Positions 23,568 to 35,554 of a stretch of 41,409 nt of DNA are shown piece after piece. The translations under genes and the position numbers were made by a program. Source of the stretch: Clostridia bacterium. GTDB lineage: Bacteria; Bacillota; Clostridia; Christensenellales; Aristaeellaceae. The stretch is from contig JAFYLS010000066.1 of the NCBI GenBank assembly GCA_017550035.1, positions 1 through 41,409 of the forward strand. Reading direction: 5' to 3'. The first letter of the stretch is position 1; every line of letters begins with the position of its first letter. Below the pieces are notes generated by a model. That model was not told the DNA's origin and did no database searches. It saw only the letters and a program-made list of their open reading frames with translations.

Positions 23568-25177
23568 TTCACAAACCTCCTCACCCGCGCAGGCAAATCT
23601 TCCTTACGAATCGTGCCCGTTCTGAGAATCAGCACACCGTATACCAGAATACCCGCCAGAACGCAAAGTGCCACACCCAGCATCAGCATCCAGCGGTTCA
23701 GAGCCGCAGCTGCACCAAACAGGAAATGCCACAGCACCCAAACAATCAGTCCCATACCTGCAGTGCACAAACCGGGACGCAGCACGATGCCTTTCCAGTC
23801 AAACCGATAACCGGCATACTTGCACACGTAATACAAATTAGGCACCATGCTGACGGTATAGCACAAAAGCGACGCCCAGGGCGCACCATGAATGTTCATA
23901 CCCGGTATGCGGACCAGGGTGTAATTCAGCGCGATCTTCATCAACACGCCCAAAAACAGCGTGTACATGGGAATTTTCTGCCTACCCATGCCCTGCAGAA
24001 TGCCGCTGGTTGATTGCACCACGGTAAAGAGCACAATGGTAAGACTGCTGATCCGGAGCAGTTCTGCACCTACAGCCAGCTGCGACACTTCGTAGCTGCC
24101 CCGGTAGCAGATATGCAGAATCGGTTCTGCCAGCAAACTCATGCCCACCGAACAGGGGAAGCCGATGACTGCCGCCATACGAAGCCCGGTATCCGATTCC
24201 TTTTTGACTGCGTCCATATCGCCGCGGGCAAGACCCGAGGCAATGGAAGGCACCAGATTGGTGCTCATGGCCATGGCAAGGGCCGTAGGCACATTGATGA
24301 GCGTCAGCACAGGGCCGGCATAGGTGCCGTAAAGAATATCCGCCGCATCCTGCGCCATGCCTGCATTTACCATCAGATTGGTCAGCATAATGCTGTCCAC
24401 AAACCCGGCAAGGGGCACAATACAGGCGCCCAAAGTAATGGGAATGGCCACCGTTACCAGACGGCGCGCCACCGTTTTGCCCTGCAAAAGCTCCATATTT
24501 TCCCGCTGTACGTTCTGAATCTCGGGATCATGCTTTTTCTTCTGCGCCATCATATAAACCAGCGCAGCGCCTTCTCCGATGGTAGAACCCAGCAATGCAC
24601 CTGCAGCGCCCATATGCACGCCCCAATAGCTGCCAAAAGCTGCCAGCGGCAATGCAATGGCCACCTTGCCTACCTGCTCAATCAACTGGCTGATGGCTGT
24701 GGGCATCATATGCCGTCTGCCCTGCAGATAGCCGCGGTAAGCGCTCATAACGCATACGAAGAACAAACTGGGCGCGATGCACAGATAGCCTGCCGATGCC
24801 ATAGGCGTTCCCTGAATGCCGGAAATCACCGGCGCAAGCGCCATCAACAGCACGGTTGTGATCAAACCCAGCACCGTCAGCATCCACAACGCCATGCGGA
24901 AGATCTTCCGGGCGTTAGGCTGTTCATTGCGGGTCACGTAATGGCTGACCATACGGGAAATCGCCACCGGAATGCCTGCGGAGGAAATGGTCAAAAGCAG
25001 ATTATAGGCCGGAAAAACCTTGTGATACACAGCCATACCCATGGGCCCGATCAGCGCCGCCAGAGGGATGCGGTAAAGCACCCCCACCACTTTGCAAATC
25101 AACCCCGCAGCGCCCAGAATACTGACGCCGCCCACCAGCGTTTTTCCGGTATTTTTTACAGTGTTCTTATCTGTCAT
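23564..25177 (-). CDS. MOP-superfamily flippase, SpoVB/YabM-like
   Basis: A 537-residue polytopic membrane protein with about 14 predicted helices. KTLVGGVSILGAAGLICKVVGVLYRIPLA at the N-terminus, and AGYLCIAPSLFFVCVMSAYRGYLQGRRHMMPTAISQ in the middle, match polysaccharide-biosynthesis MATE/MurJ-like transporters, which flip lipid-linked cell-wall intermediates or, for SpoVB, spore-cortex precursors. The gene stands in the B. subtilis YabM position. ATG 25177 lies 13 bases after AAAGGAG, longer than usual, so the true start may be an earlier non-ATG codon. It is preceded by a strong inverted repeat (25224-25255). Confidence 0.85.
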   Translation of the reverse strand: MTDKNTVKNTGKTLVGGVSILGAAGLICKVVGVLYRIPLAALIGPMGMAVYHKVFPAYNLLLTISSAGIPVAISRMVSHYVTRNEQPNARKIFRMALWMLTVLGLITTVLLMALAPVISGIQGTPMASAGYLCIAPSLFFVCVMSAYRGYLQGRRHMMPTAISQLIEQVGKVAIALPLAAFGSYWGVHMGAAGALLGSTIGEGAALVYMMAQKKKHDPEIQNVQRENMELLQGKTVARRLVTVAIPITLGACIVPLAGFVDSIMLTNLMVNAGMAQDAADILYGTYAGPVLTLINVPTALAMAMSTNLVPSIASGLARGDMDAVKKESDTGLRMAAVIGFPCSVGMSLLAEPILHICYRGSYEVSQLAVGAELLRISSLTIVLFTVVQSTSGILQGMGRQKIPMYTLFLGVLMKIALNYTLVRIPGMNIHGAPWASLLCYTVSMVPNLYYVCKYAGYRFDWKGIVLRPGLCTAGMGLIVWVLWHFLFGAAAALNRWMLMLGVALCVLAGILVYGVLILRTGTIRKEDLPARVRRFVK

Positions 25178-25223
25178 TGAATTTGGAATGCTCCTTTGGA
25201 ATCGTTCCTGCACCATAGCCAAA

Positions 25224-25255
25224 GGGCGGGGAACTGCTTTCAGTATGCCCCGCCC
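25224..25255 (-). terminator. Inverted repeat between gyrA and yabM, weak terminator
   Basis: On the minus strand GGGCGGGG and CCCCGCCC (25255-25248 / 25231-25224) flank a 16-base loop. The following T tract is short (TTT), so termination may be partial, letting gyrA transcripts continue into yabM-yabN. No clear yabM promoter was seen. Confidence 0.5.
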
Positions 25256-25270
25256 CAGGCGTTTAGCTCA

Positions 25271-27787
25271 TTAAACTTCTTCGTTATTCGTTTCGGATGC
25301 ATCCTGCACAGGTGCTTCTGCAGCCTGCACATTTTCTTCCGCGGGATTGGCCGCATCTTCCGTTTCTTCGGCTTCCGCACGGGCCACAGCCACAATGTGG
25401 CTGCCTTCGCTCAGGCGCATCAGACGCACGCCCTGCGTGTTGCGGCCTGCCACACGGATATCATCCGCAGGCGTACGGATGATGGTGCCGTCACCGGTGA
25501 TCAGCAGAATATCTTCGCCGGGCTGCACGATGAGCTGGGCTGCCATGTACCCCGTCTTTTCGCTGAGTGCCATGGCCGTTACGCCCTTGCCGCCGCGGCC
25601 CTGTTCGCGGTACTGATCGGGATCGGTACGCTTGCCGTAGCCGTTTTCGGAAATGCACAGCACGGTGCCGCCTTCTTCGATGGCAGCCATGTCGATGACG
25701 TAGTCGCCTTCTTCCAGCTTGATGGAGCGCACGCCCTGGCTGACACGGCCCATGGCACGCACGTGTTCTTCGCTGAAGCGAATGGCGCGGCCGCGGCGGG
25801 TACCCATGATCAAATCATCCTGACCGCTGGTCAGTTCCACGCCCACCAGTTCGTCCTCTTCACGCAGCACAATGGCAATGAGGCCGGCCTTGCGCAGATT
25901 TGCAAATTCTTCCACAGCCGTCTTCTTGATGAGACCATCGCGGGTAGCCATCATGAGGAACTTGCCTTCCACATTCTTGGGCATGGGGATCATGGTGGTC
26001 ACCTTTTCGCCGCCGGTGAGGGGCAGCAGGTTCACCAGCGCCGTACCCTTGGCGGTGCGGCCCGCTTCGGGGATCTGGAAGCACTTGATGTTGTACACGC
26101 GGCCCCGGTTGGTGAAGAACATGATTTCGTCATGGGTGGAAGCAATGCGGATCTGACGGGCGAAGTCTTCTTCGCGGGTGGTCATGCCCGTAATGCCCTT
26201 GCCGCCGCGGTTCTGTGCGCGGTAGGTGGACTTGGGCAGGCGCTTCACATAGCCCATGTTGGTGAGAGACACCACCATGTCGTCCACGGCGATTAGATCT
26301 TCCACATCGATTTCACCTTCAATGAGGGAAAGCTCGGTGCGGCGGTCATCGCCAAACTTGTTTTTCACTTCGGTCATTTCATCCTTGACCACGCCCATCA
26401 GCAGCTTTTCATCTGCCAGCAGGCTCTGGTAATAGGCAATGGCTTTCTGCAGTTCATCATATTCCGCCATCAGCTTATCCCGTTCAAGACCGGTCAGGCG
26501 GGCAAGGCGCATATCCAGAATGGCCTGGGCCTGCTTTTCGGAGAACTGGAAGCGTTCCATCAACTGCAGACGGGCAGTAGCGCTGTCTTTGCTGGCCTTG
26601 ATGATCTGCACAATTTCGTCAATATGGTCCAGCGCCTTGATGAGGCCTTCCAAAATGTGAGCGCGGGCCAGAGACTTATCCAGATCATAACGGGTGCGGC
26701 GGGTAACTACATCCTTCTGATGCTGGATGTAGTGATACAGCATTTCACGCAGGGAAAGCACTTTGGGCTGACCGTCCACCAGCGCCAGCATAATGACGCC
26801 GAAGGTATCCTGCAGTTGGGTATGCTTGTACAGGTAATTGAGGACCACCTGAGGCTGCACGTCGCGCTTGAGTTCGATGACGATGCGCATACCGTTGCGG
26901 TCGGATTCATCGCGGATATCGCTGATGCCGTCCAGACGCTTGTCATGCACCAGTTCGGCGATCTTTTCCACCAGACGGGCCTTGTTGACCAGATAGGGAA
27001 TCTCGGTGACCACGATGCGGTCACGGCCGTTGGGCATCTGTTCAATTTCGCTCTTGCTGCGCAGAATGATGCGGCCGCGGCCGGTGTAATAGGCTTCGCG
27101 GATGCCGCTGCGGCCCAGAATCACGCCGCCGGTGGGGAAATCGGGGCCCTTGATATGCTCCATGATGTCGTCCAAAGACGCATCAGGGTTGTCAATCAGG
27201 CAGATGCAGCCGTCGATGACTTCTGTGAGGTTATGGGGCGGAATGTTGGTGGCCATACCCACGGCGATGCCGTTGGAGCCGTTGACCAGCAGATTGGGAA
27301 TACGGCTGGGCAGGACCTTGGGCTGCATGAGGGTCTCGTCAAAGTTGGGCATAAAGTCCACGGTATCTTTGTCGATATCCTGCATCATGTAGGTGGCAAT
27401 CTTGCTCATGCGGGCTTCGGTATAACGCATGGCGGCAGCGCCGTCGCCGTCCACAGAGCCAAAGTTGCCCTGACCGTCCACCAGCGTATAGCGGATGGAG
27501 AAATCCTGCGCCAGACGCACCATGGCGTCATACACGCTGGAGTCGCCGTGGGGGTGGAATTTACCCAGCACGTCGCCCACCAGACGGGCGCTCTTGCGGT
27601 AGGGCTTATCGGGCGTCATGCCCAGTTCGTTCATATCGTACAGAATGCGGCGGTGTACGGGCTTGAGGCCGTCACGGACGTCCGGCAGCGCGCGGTTGAT
27701 AATAACCGCCATGGAATAGGCGATGAAGGATTGCTTCATCTCCGCTTCAAGGTCTGCCGGCAGCAAACGATCGCGGATTTCACTCAT
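25271..27787 (-). CDS. gyrA: DNA gyrase subunit A
   Basis: Breaks and rejoins DNA to introduce negative supercoils, with GyrB. 838 residues. The catalytic Tyr122 is in [10 protein letters not shown] and the quinolone-determining region is [11 protein letters not shown] (Ser83 and Asp87, E. coli numbering; wild type by this criterion). The C-terminal beta-pinwheel contains the GyrA box as QGRGGKG, with a second copy QNRGGKG earlier. The last 35 residues are a disordered acidic tail rich in Glu, Ala and Asn, as in many bacteria where it tunes supercoiling. AGGAG lies nine bases before the ATG. It is 33 bases downstream of gyrB. Confidence 0.98.
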   Translation of the reverse strand: MSEIRDRLLPADLEAEMKQSFIAYSMAVIINRALPDVRDGLKPVHRRILYDMNELGMTPDKPYRKSARLVGDVLGKFHPHGDSSVYDAMVRLAQDFSIRYTLVDGQGNFGSVDGDGAAAMRYTEARMSKIATYMMQDIDKDTVDFMPNFDETLMQPKVLPSRIPNLLVNGSNGIAVGMATNIPPHNLTEVIDGCICLIDNPDASLDDIMEHIKGPDFPTGGVILGRSGIREAYYTGRGRIILRSKSEIEQMPNGRDRIVVTEIPYLVNKARLVEKIAELVHDKRLDGISDIRDESDRNGMRIVIELKRDVQPQVVLNYLYKHTQLQDTFGVIMLALVDGQPKVLSLREMLYHYIQHQKDVVTRRTRYDLDKSLARAHILEGLIKALDHIDEIVQIIKASKDSATARLQLMERFQFSEKQAQAILDMRLARLTGLERDKLMAEYDELQKAIAYYQSLLADEKLLMGVVKDEMTEVKNKFGDDRRTELSLIEGEIDVEDLIAVDDMVVSLTNMGYVKRLPKSTYRAQNRGGKGITGMTTREEDFARQIRIASTHDEIMFFTNRGRVYNIKCFQIPEAGRTAKGTALVNLLPLTGGEKVTTMIPMPKNVEGKFLMMATRDGLIKKTAVEEFANLRKAGLIAIVLREEDELVGVELTSGQDDLIMGTRRGRAIRFSEEHVRAMGRVSQGVRSIKLEEGDYVIDMAAIEEGGTVLCISENGYGKRTDPDQYREQGRGGKGVTAMALSEKTGYMAAQLIVQPGEDILLITGDGTIIRTPADDIRVAGRNTQGVRLMRLSEGSHIVAVARAEAEETEDAANPAEENVQAAEAPVQDASETNNEEV

Positions 27788-27820
27788 AATCTAAACTCCT
27801 TAATTTCCCTGAAAACAGCC

Positions 27821-31040
<3,220 letters not shown>

Positions 31041-31044
31041 GCAG

Positions 31045-31078
31045 CTAAAAAGCCGTCCCGATAAGGGACGGCTTTTTG
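31045..31078. terminator. Bidirectional terminator between GerMN and the repeat-protein gene
   Basis: AGCCGTCCC (31051-31059) pairs with GGGACGGCT (31065-31073), flanked by A and T runs on both sides. Confidence 0.92.
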
Positions 31079-31093
31079 TTTGATAGGCAGATT

Positions 31094-32509
31094 TTACTGC
31101 GCAGTCGGCGCGAAAGCTTCAAAGCTTTCTGCAAACAGCGCCACAGCACCGTTCACATAGTCGGTCATCTCATCCGTCATAGCCATATCTGCAACAGTGA
31201 ACGTGACATTGTACAGGTAGGTGCCGTTCACAGCATAAAGGATTACGATGGTCATATCCATGCCGTTTACTTTCACCTGCAGGCTCTGCGTTACATATTC
31301 CTTGCCGCCGACAGTATACATGCTGCCTTCATCCAGCATTTCAAGCCCCGGATAAATGGCCTGATACTGCGTGATAAAGTTGGGACACAGCGCAGACAGC
31401 ACCAGTTCGTTATTCAGTGTAATGCCCACATTCTGGTACACCACGTTGTAGTTAAACACGCCGCCTGCATACATGAGCATGGTCATGTCCGTCCGGCGAA
31501 TCTGTTCTGCATTCTGCTGCAGCACAGTAGCGTCCATACCCTCCATGCCATAACCTTCGCTGGTCATGTTGTCGAGCATATCCTGCACGTTGTCCTGAGA
31601 CATAAGCAGCATATCCGCAGGATAAGAGAAGGAATAACCGCCGCGTTCGTTGGTATAGGTCGGGGCGTTCTCCTTCATGGCAGCGGGAGCTTCAGTCCCT
31701 TCTTCTTCAGCAGCAGGTTCTTCTTCCGCAACAATTTCTTCTTCCGCAGCAGACACATTGCCGGTAAGAGACACGCTGCCGGATGCAGATACATTGCCTG
31801 CAGCAGATGCGCTGCCGGATGCAGAATTTTCACCGGTAGCAGATACGCTGCCGGATGCGGAGATGCTCCCGGAAGCAGACACACTGCCCGATGCAGAGGT
31901 TCCGCCGGTAGCAGACACACTGCCCGATGCAGAAGTTTCACCCGCAGCAGACAGATTGCCGGAAGCAGAAGTCTGCGCAGCACCGCCGGCAGTCACAAAG
32001 GATGCCAGCACAAGTTCGGTTTCTTCCGCAACCAATTCAAGCTTTGCTTCCTCGATGGCTTCCTGCACGGTAAAGCCGAGAATGTACATGTACGTACCTT
32101 CCGTCTGGTAGTTCATCTCCATGGTTACCGGCACGCCTTCTATTTCCATGGCAATAACCTGACGGATATATTCCTGATCGCCCACCGTCACAATTTCGCT
32201 TTCCTGCAGCGTTTCCATGCCGGGGTATTCCTGCGCGTAAGTAGCAAGCAGCATGGGCGCATAGATGCTCAGAAAATCCTCATGGGAGACAACCGCGCCG
32301 ACATTGGTGCGTTCCACCACAATGATAACCTGCTCGTCATGAGCAGTCATAAGACAACCGTCAGCCGATTCAGACTCCAGTTCCCAACCGGTGGGGAGGG
32401 TAAAGGAAAAACCAGCAGATGTGTGTTGATATACCGCCTGTTCATTTTCCGCCAGACAAGTTCCCAGCACCAGTACGAGCACCAGAAGCATAGCCAGTAA
32501 TTTCTTCAT
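31094..32509 (-). CDS. Secreted protein with duplicated domain and SASG-type tandem repeat
   Basis: A 471-residue protein with a signal peptide (KKLLAMLLVLVLVLGTCLA, Cys present but no clear lipobox). Two related domains follow: residues about 25-170 and 300-460. They share YAQEYPGMETL / YQAIYPGLEML, then TVGDQEYIRQ / TVGGKEYVTQ and TEGTYMYILGFTV / VNGTYLYNVTFTV, so one arose by duplication. Between them lies a 75-residue stretch of six 12-residue copies close to xSASGSVSATGx (nucleotides 31748-31972), then a Glu/Ala-rich acidic linker. The plan suggests two adhesion or binding domains on a flexible linker. The family is unrecognised. The start follows AAAGGAG, and a promoter is seen at 32547-32576. 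Confidence 0.8.
   Translation of the reverse strand: MKKLLAMLLVLVLVLGTCLAENEQAVYQHTSAGFSFTLPTGWELESESADGCLMTAHDEQVIIVVERTNVGAVVSHEDFLSIYAPMLLATYAQEYPGMETLQESEIVTVGDQEYIRQVIAMEIEGVPVTMEMNYQTEGTYMYILGFTVQEAIEEAKLELVAEETELVLASFVTAGGAAQTSASGNLSAAGETSASGSVSATGGTSASGSVSASGSISASGSVSATGENSASGSASAAGNVSASGSVSLTGNVSAAEEEIVAEEEPAAEEEGTEAPAAMKENAPTYTNERGGYSFSYPADMLLMSQDNVQDMLDNMTSEGYGMEGMDATVLQQNAEQIRRTDMTMLMYAGGVFNYNVVYQNVGITLNNELVLSALCPNFITQYQAIYPGLEMLDEGSMYTVGGKEYVTQSLQVKVNGMDMTIVILYAVNGTYLYNVTFTVADMAMTDEMTDYVNGAVALFAESFEAFAPTAQ
31748..31972 (-). repeat. Six-copy 36-bp tandem repeat (12-residue unit)
   Basis: Within the secreted protein gene, six consecutive 36-bp units encode a Ser/Ala/Gly-rich 12-mer. 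The third-position codons differ between copies, so it is not a very recent expansion. Confidence 0.88.
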
Positions 32510-32546
32510 TTACTTTTCTCCTTTTTAGCTAATTTTCGTTATTGTT

Positions 32547-32576
32547 ATTATACACCCATTCCCCTCCTGAACGCAA
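32547..32576 (-). promoter_or_regulatory. Promoter of the repeat-protein gene
   Basis: On the minus strand TTGCGT (32576-32571) and TATAAT (32552-32547) are 18 bp apart. Confidence 0.6.
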
Positions 32577-32577
32577 C

Positions 32578-32605
32578 AAAAAACGCGGAAACTATCGTCC
32601 CGCGT
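32578..32605 (-). terminator. Terminator of folT-nth
   Basis: On the minus strand ACGCGG and CCGCGT arms (32605-32600 / 32588-32583) are followed by a T run (32583-32578). Confidence 0.75.
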
Positions 32606-32611
32606 AAAAGT

Positions 32612-33259
32612 TTATTTTTTCGGCTTTCTTTCCGGATCGCCGCATTGCCAGGCATCGCACAGATTTTTCAGCGTACAGTTTTCACAGTCCGGTTTTCTGC
32701 TGTGGCACACGCGGCGGCCATGGTAAATCAGATAATGGTGCATTTCATTCCATTTTTCGGGAGGCAGCGCCTCCATCAGCTGCTTTTCCGTTTTTTCCAC
32801 CGTGTCGGCTTTCACCAGACCCAGCCGGTTGCTCACACGGAACACATGGGTATCCACCGCCATGGCAGGAACGCCAAATGCATTGGCCAGCACCACATTC
32901 GCCGTCTTTCTGCCCACGCCGGGAAGAGCGGTCAATTCCTCCATGGTGGAAGGCACTTCTCCCCCATGCTTTTCAACAATCAGCCTGCAGGCATTTACAA
33001 TGTTCTCCGCCTTGGTATGAAACCCGCAGGAGCGCACATAGGGAAAAAGCACATCCGCTGTCGTTTTCGCCATTTCGCCGGGCGTAGGAAAATCCCGGAA
33101 CACGGCAGGCGTGACCATATTCACCCGTTTATCCGTACACTGTGCTGCCAGGATGGTGGCCACCAGCGTTTCGTAAGGATTGGTAAAATCCAGTTCCGGC
33201 TTGGCATCCGGATACAGTTTCTTCAGTTCTTCATAGATAGCCTGTGTATGACCGGTCAA
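32612..33259 (-). CDS. nth: Endonuclease III
   Basis: A DNA glycosylase/AP lyase that removes oxidised pyrimidines in base-excision repair. 215 residues. The helix-hairpin-helix LPGVGRKTANVV carries catalytic Lys118, and Asp136 is in AVDTHVF. The 4Fe-4S cluster ligands are Cys185, Cys192, Cys195 and Cys201 (spacing 6, 2, 5). The start is TTG 33259, directly after the TGA stop of folT (33262-33260) in the same operon; no ATG fits. A terminator follows. Confidence 0.96.
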   Translation of the reverse strand: MTGHTQAIYEELKKLYPDAKPELDFTNPYETLVATILAAQCTDKRVNMVTPAVFRDFPTPGEMAKTTADVLFPYVRSCGFHTKAENIVNACRLIVEKHGGEVPSTMEELTALPGVGRKTANVVLANAFGVPAMAVDTHVFRVSNRLGLVKADTVEKTEKQLMEALPPEKWNEMHHYLIYHGRRVCHSRKPDCENCTLKNLCDAWQCGDPERKPKK

Positions 33260-33769
33260 TCATTTCACCGCCCGTTCAAAGGTTCTGCGGTAGCGCAGCA
33301 TCAAATACAATATAAACACATATATGGGATATGAAACCATGTTCACCGTCAAACGGGTGACCACATACTGCATACTTCTGCCATAGCCCATGATATATGC
33401 CCACAGGGTATTGCAGCCCGCATACACAATCAGAGAAACCAGCAGCTGCCCCAGCGCAATGCGCCAGATGGATGCATTGGGTTTATGCAGCGTCAAACCG
33501 TAAAACAATCCGCTGAGCACAGCAGACAAGGTATAGCCGGGGAAAAACTCAACGCCTGCCAATACGGCGCCCAGAACATCCGCCACGCCGCTGACCAGCA
33601 TAGCCGTCACAGGCCCAAACAGCATGCCTGCCATAGCGACCGGTACAAACCCGAAGGAAAGCTCCAGCACCTTGGGAATCAGGGGGAATTTAGTCACTTC
33701 CGCCATGATAATATTCAGCGCCGTCAGCATTGCCAGTGCCGTCAACTTTTTCACACTGATTCTGCGCAA
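33260..33769 (-). CDS. folT: ECF transporter S component, folate-type
   Basis: A 169-residue membrane protein with about five helices, the substrate-binding subunit of an energy-coupling-factor transporter. LELSFGFVPVAMAGMLFGP, SGVADVLGAVL and FFPGYTLSAVLSGLFYGL match the FolT family. Folate is the likely ligand; the shared EcfA/EcfT module is not in the window, as usual for group II ECF systems. The start is TTG 33769 with AAAGGGGG nine bases before it. Its promoter is back to back with that of mscL. It is followed without a gap by nth, an unrelated repair gene. Confidence 0.85.
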   Translation of the reverse strand: MRRISVKKLTALAMLTALNIIMAEVTKFPLIPKVLELSFGFVPVAMAGMLFGPVTAMLVSGVADVLGAVLAGVEFFPGYTLSAVLSGLFYGLTLHKPNASIWRIALGQLLVSLIVYAGCNTLWAYIMGYGRSMQYVVTRLTVNMVSYPIYVFILYLMLRYRRTFERAVK

Positions 33770-33803
33770 CTATTTCCGCCCCCTTTACACGTATTACACG
33801 CTC

Positions 33804-33832
33804 ATTTTAGCAAGCATGCAGTAAAAATGCAA
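33804..33832 (-). promoter_or_regulatory. Promoter of folT-nth
   Basis: On the minus strand TTGCAT (33832-33827) and TAAAAT (33809-33804) are 17 bp apart, with TG one base ahead of the -10. Confidence 0.7.
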
Positions 33833-33853
33833 GTCAAGTACACGAAAAAGTCA

Positions 33854-33882
33854 TTGCGAAGGATTCATATGCGTGCTATAAT
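33854..33882 (+). promoter_or_regulatory. Promoter of mscL
   Basis: TTGCGA (33854-33859) and TATAAT (33877-33882) are 17 bp apart, again with an extended TG. It diverges from the folT promoter, 21 bases away. Confidence 0.78.
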
Positions 33883-33936
33883 ATATTCCAATACAATACG
33901 GCAAAATTCAACGCATTACGAAAGGGGTCCTTCACC

Positions 33937-34395
33937 ATGAAAAAGTTTATGTCAGAATTCAAAAAGTTTGCATTCAAAGGCAATGTGCTGGATATGGCAG
34001 TCGGTGTCATGATCGCCACCGCGTTTAACAAGATCGTTTCCTCTCTGGTCAACGATGTGGCTATGCCCGTGCTGTCTCTCATCACCGGCGGCGTCAGCGT
34101 GGATGCGCTGTTCGTGGCTCTGGGCGAAGGCGAATTTGAAACCGCTGCCGCTGCTGCCGAAGCCGGCGTAGCCACCCTGAACTACGGCATGTTCCTGCAG
34201 AACATCATCGATTTCTTCCTCATCGCGCTGAGCGTGTTTGTGTTCGTGAAGGTGGTCAACTCCCTCAAGAAGAAGGAAGAACCTGCTGCTCCCGCCCCCG
34301 CTCCCCGCACCTGCCCCTTCTGCTGCCAGGTCATCGCAGATGCCGCCACCAAGTGCCATCACTGCGGAAGCGACCTGCCCGCCGAAGAAAAGTAA
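33937..34395 (+). CDS. mscL: Large-conductance mechanosensitive channel with C-terminal zinc ribbon
   Basis: Forms a homopentameric pore that opens under membrane tension to release solutes on osmotic downshock. 152 residues. FAFKGNVLDMAVGVMIATAF opens the gate helix (TM1, about residues 15-45) and LNYGMFLQNIIDFFLIALSVF is TM2 (about 83-103). An Ala/Pro linker (AAPAPAP) leads to a zinc ribbon with Cys126/Cys129 and Cys140/Cys143; an extra Cys130 is present. Canonical MscL ends with a coiled helix bundle instead. Similar ribbons occur in MscL of other Firmicutes, so the fusion is real but not unique. AAAGGGG precedes the ATG. Confidence 0.94.
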   Translation: MKKFMSEFKKFAFKGNVLDMAVGVMIATAFNKIVSSLVNDVAMPVLSLITGGVSVDALFVALGEGEFETAAAAAEAGVATLNYGMFLQNIIDFFLIALSVFVFVKVVNSLKKKEEPAAPAPAPRTCPFCCQVIADAATKCHHCGSDLPAEEK

Positions 34396-34413
34396 TCCCG
34401 AAAGCATCATATG

Positions 34414-34437
34414 CCCGCCCTTATCGGGCGGGTTTTT
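34414..34437 (+). terminator. Terminator of mscL
   Basis: CCCGCCC (34414-34420) pairs with GGGCGGG (34426-34432), followed by five Ts. Confidence 0.93.
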
Positions 34438-34477
34438 CTCAGTTAAACGTCTTCATCATCACAACACGAGGAACCTT

Positions 34478-35503
34478 ATGAAAACCAGCGATTTTTTCTA
34501 TCATCTGCCCGAAGAACTGATTGCCCAGACGCCCATGGAGCCCCGCGATGCCGCCCGCATGCTGGTCATTGATCGCAAAGCCGGCACGCTCAACCACCAT
34601 ATTTTCCGGGACTTCCCCGACTTTTTTACCGATAAGGATGTGCTGGTGGTCAATCAGACCCGCGTAATCCCCGCCCGCCTTCTGGGCATCAAGGAAGAAA
34701 CAGGCGTACCCGTTGAAATTCTGCTGCTGCGCCGCATCGACAAGGATCATTGGGAAACGCTGGTGCGCCCGGGCAGACGGCTCAAAAAGGGCGTCACAGT
34801 GTCCTTTGGCGAAGGCAAACTCCGTGCCGAAATCGGCGAAACCACGCTGGCAGGCGGACGTGTGGTTCGCTTTATTTACGACGGCGTGTTTGAGGCGCTG
34901 CTGGACGAACTGGGCGAAATGCCATTGCCTCCCTATATCCACGAAAAACTGGATAATCCCGAAATGTACCAGACTGTATACGCCAAGCAGGCAGGCTCTG
35001 CCGCCGCGCCCACCGCCGGTCTCCATTTCACACCGGAAGTGCTGGATACGCTGCGCAAAAAGGGCGTGGACATCGTGCCCGTGCTGCTTCACGTAGGTCT
35101 TGGCACGTTCCGTCCCGTAAAGGAAGAAAACGTGGACGACCACGTGATGCACGAAGAATATTACGAAGTAACCGAAGAGGCCGCCGCACGTATCAACGCT
35201 GCCCGTGCCCGGGGCGGGCGCATCGTATGCGCCGGCACCACCACCGTGCGCACGCTGGAAACAGCGGCGGATGAAAACGGCATCGTCCACACAGGCGGCG
35301 GCATGACCAATATCTTCATCAAGCCCGGCGTACCCTTCAAGGCCACCGATGTAATGATGACCAATTTCCACCTGCCCGAAAGCACCCTGCTGATGCTGGT
35401 TTCCGCTTTCATGGGCCGGGACGAAGCCATCCATGCATACAATACCGCCGTACAGGAAAAATACCGTTTCTTCTCCTTTGGCGACTGCATGCTGATCCTG
35501 TAA
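34478..35503 (+). CDS. queA: tRNA preQ1(34) S-adenosylmethionine ribosyltransferase-isomerase
   Basis: Converts preQ1 in the tRNA wobble position to epoxyqueuosine using the ribosyl group of S-adenosylmethionine. 341 residues, standard length. MKTSDFFYHLPEELIAQTP at the N-terminus, RVIPARLLG, AAPTAGLHFTPE and TNFHLPESTLLMLVSAF near the C-terminus are all family motifs. ATG 34478 is the first in-frame start after the mscL terminator, with GAGGA ahead. The usual partner tgt is not downstream; instead psuK follows after 51 bases, then the HAD::tmk fusion and mnmA. Confidence 0.97.
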   Translation: MKTSDFFYHLPEELIAQTPMEPRDAARMLVIDRKAGTLNHHIFRDFPDFFTDKDVLVVNQTRVIPARLLGIKEETGVPVEILLLRRIDKDHWETLVRPGRRLKKGVTVSFGEGKLRAEIGETTLAGGRVVRFIYDGVFEALLDELGEMPLPPYIHEKLDNPEMYQTVYAKQAGSAAAPTAGLHFTPEVLDTLRKKGVDIVPVLLHVGLGTFRPVKEENVDDHVMHEEYYEVTEEAAARINAARARGGRIVCAGTTTVRTLETAADENGIVHTGGGMTNIFIKPGVPFKATDVMMTNFHLPESTLLMLVSAFMGRDEAIHAYNTAVQEKYRFFSFGDCMLIL

Positions 35504-35554
35504 TTATATTGAATTTTCCACAGTATTCCCTGTGTTTTGCAAGGAGGTTTCCCT

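Noticed and set aside
31748..31972. CRISPR or other DNA-level repeat array
   Set aside because: The 36-bp units have no spacers, vary at third codon positions and lie in frame inside a coding sequence.
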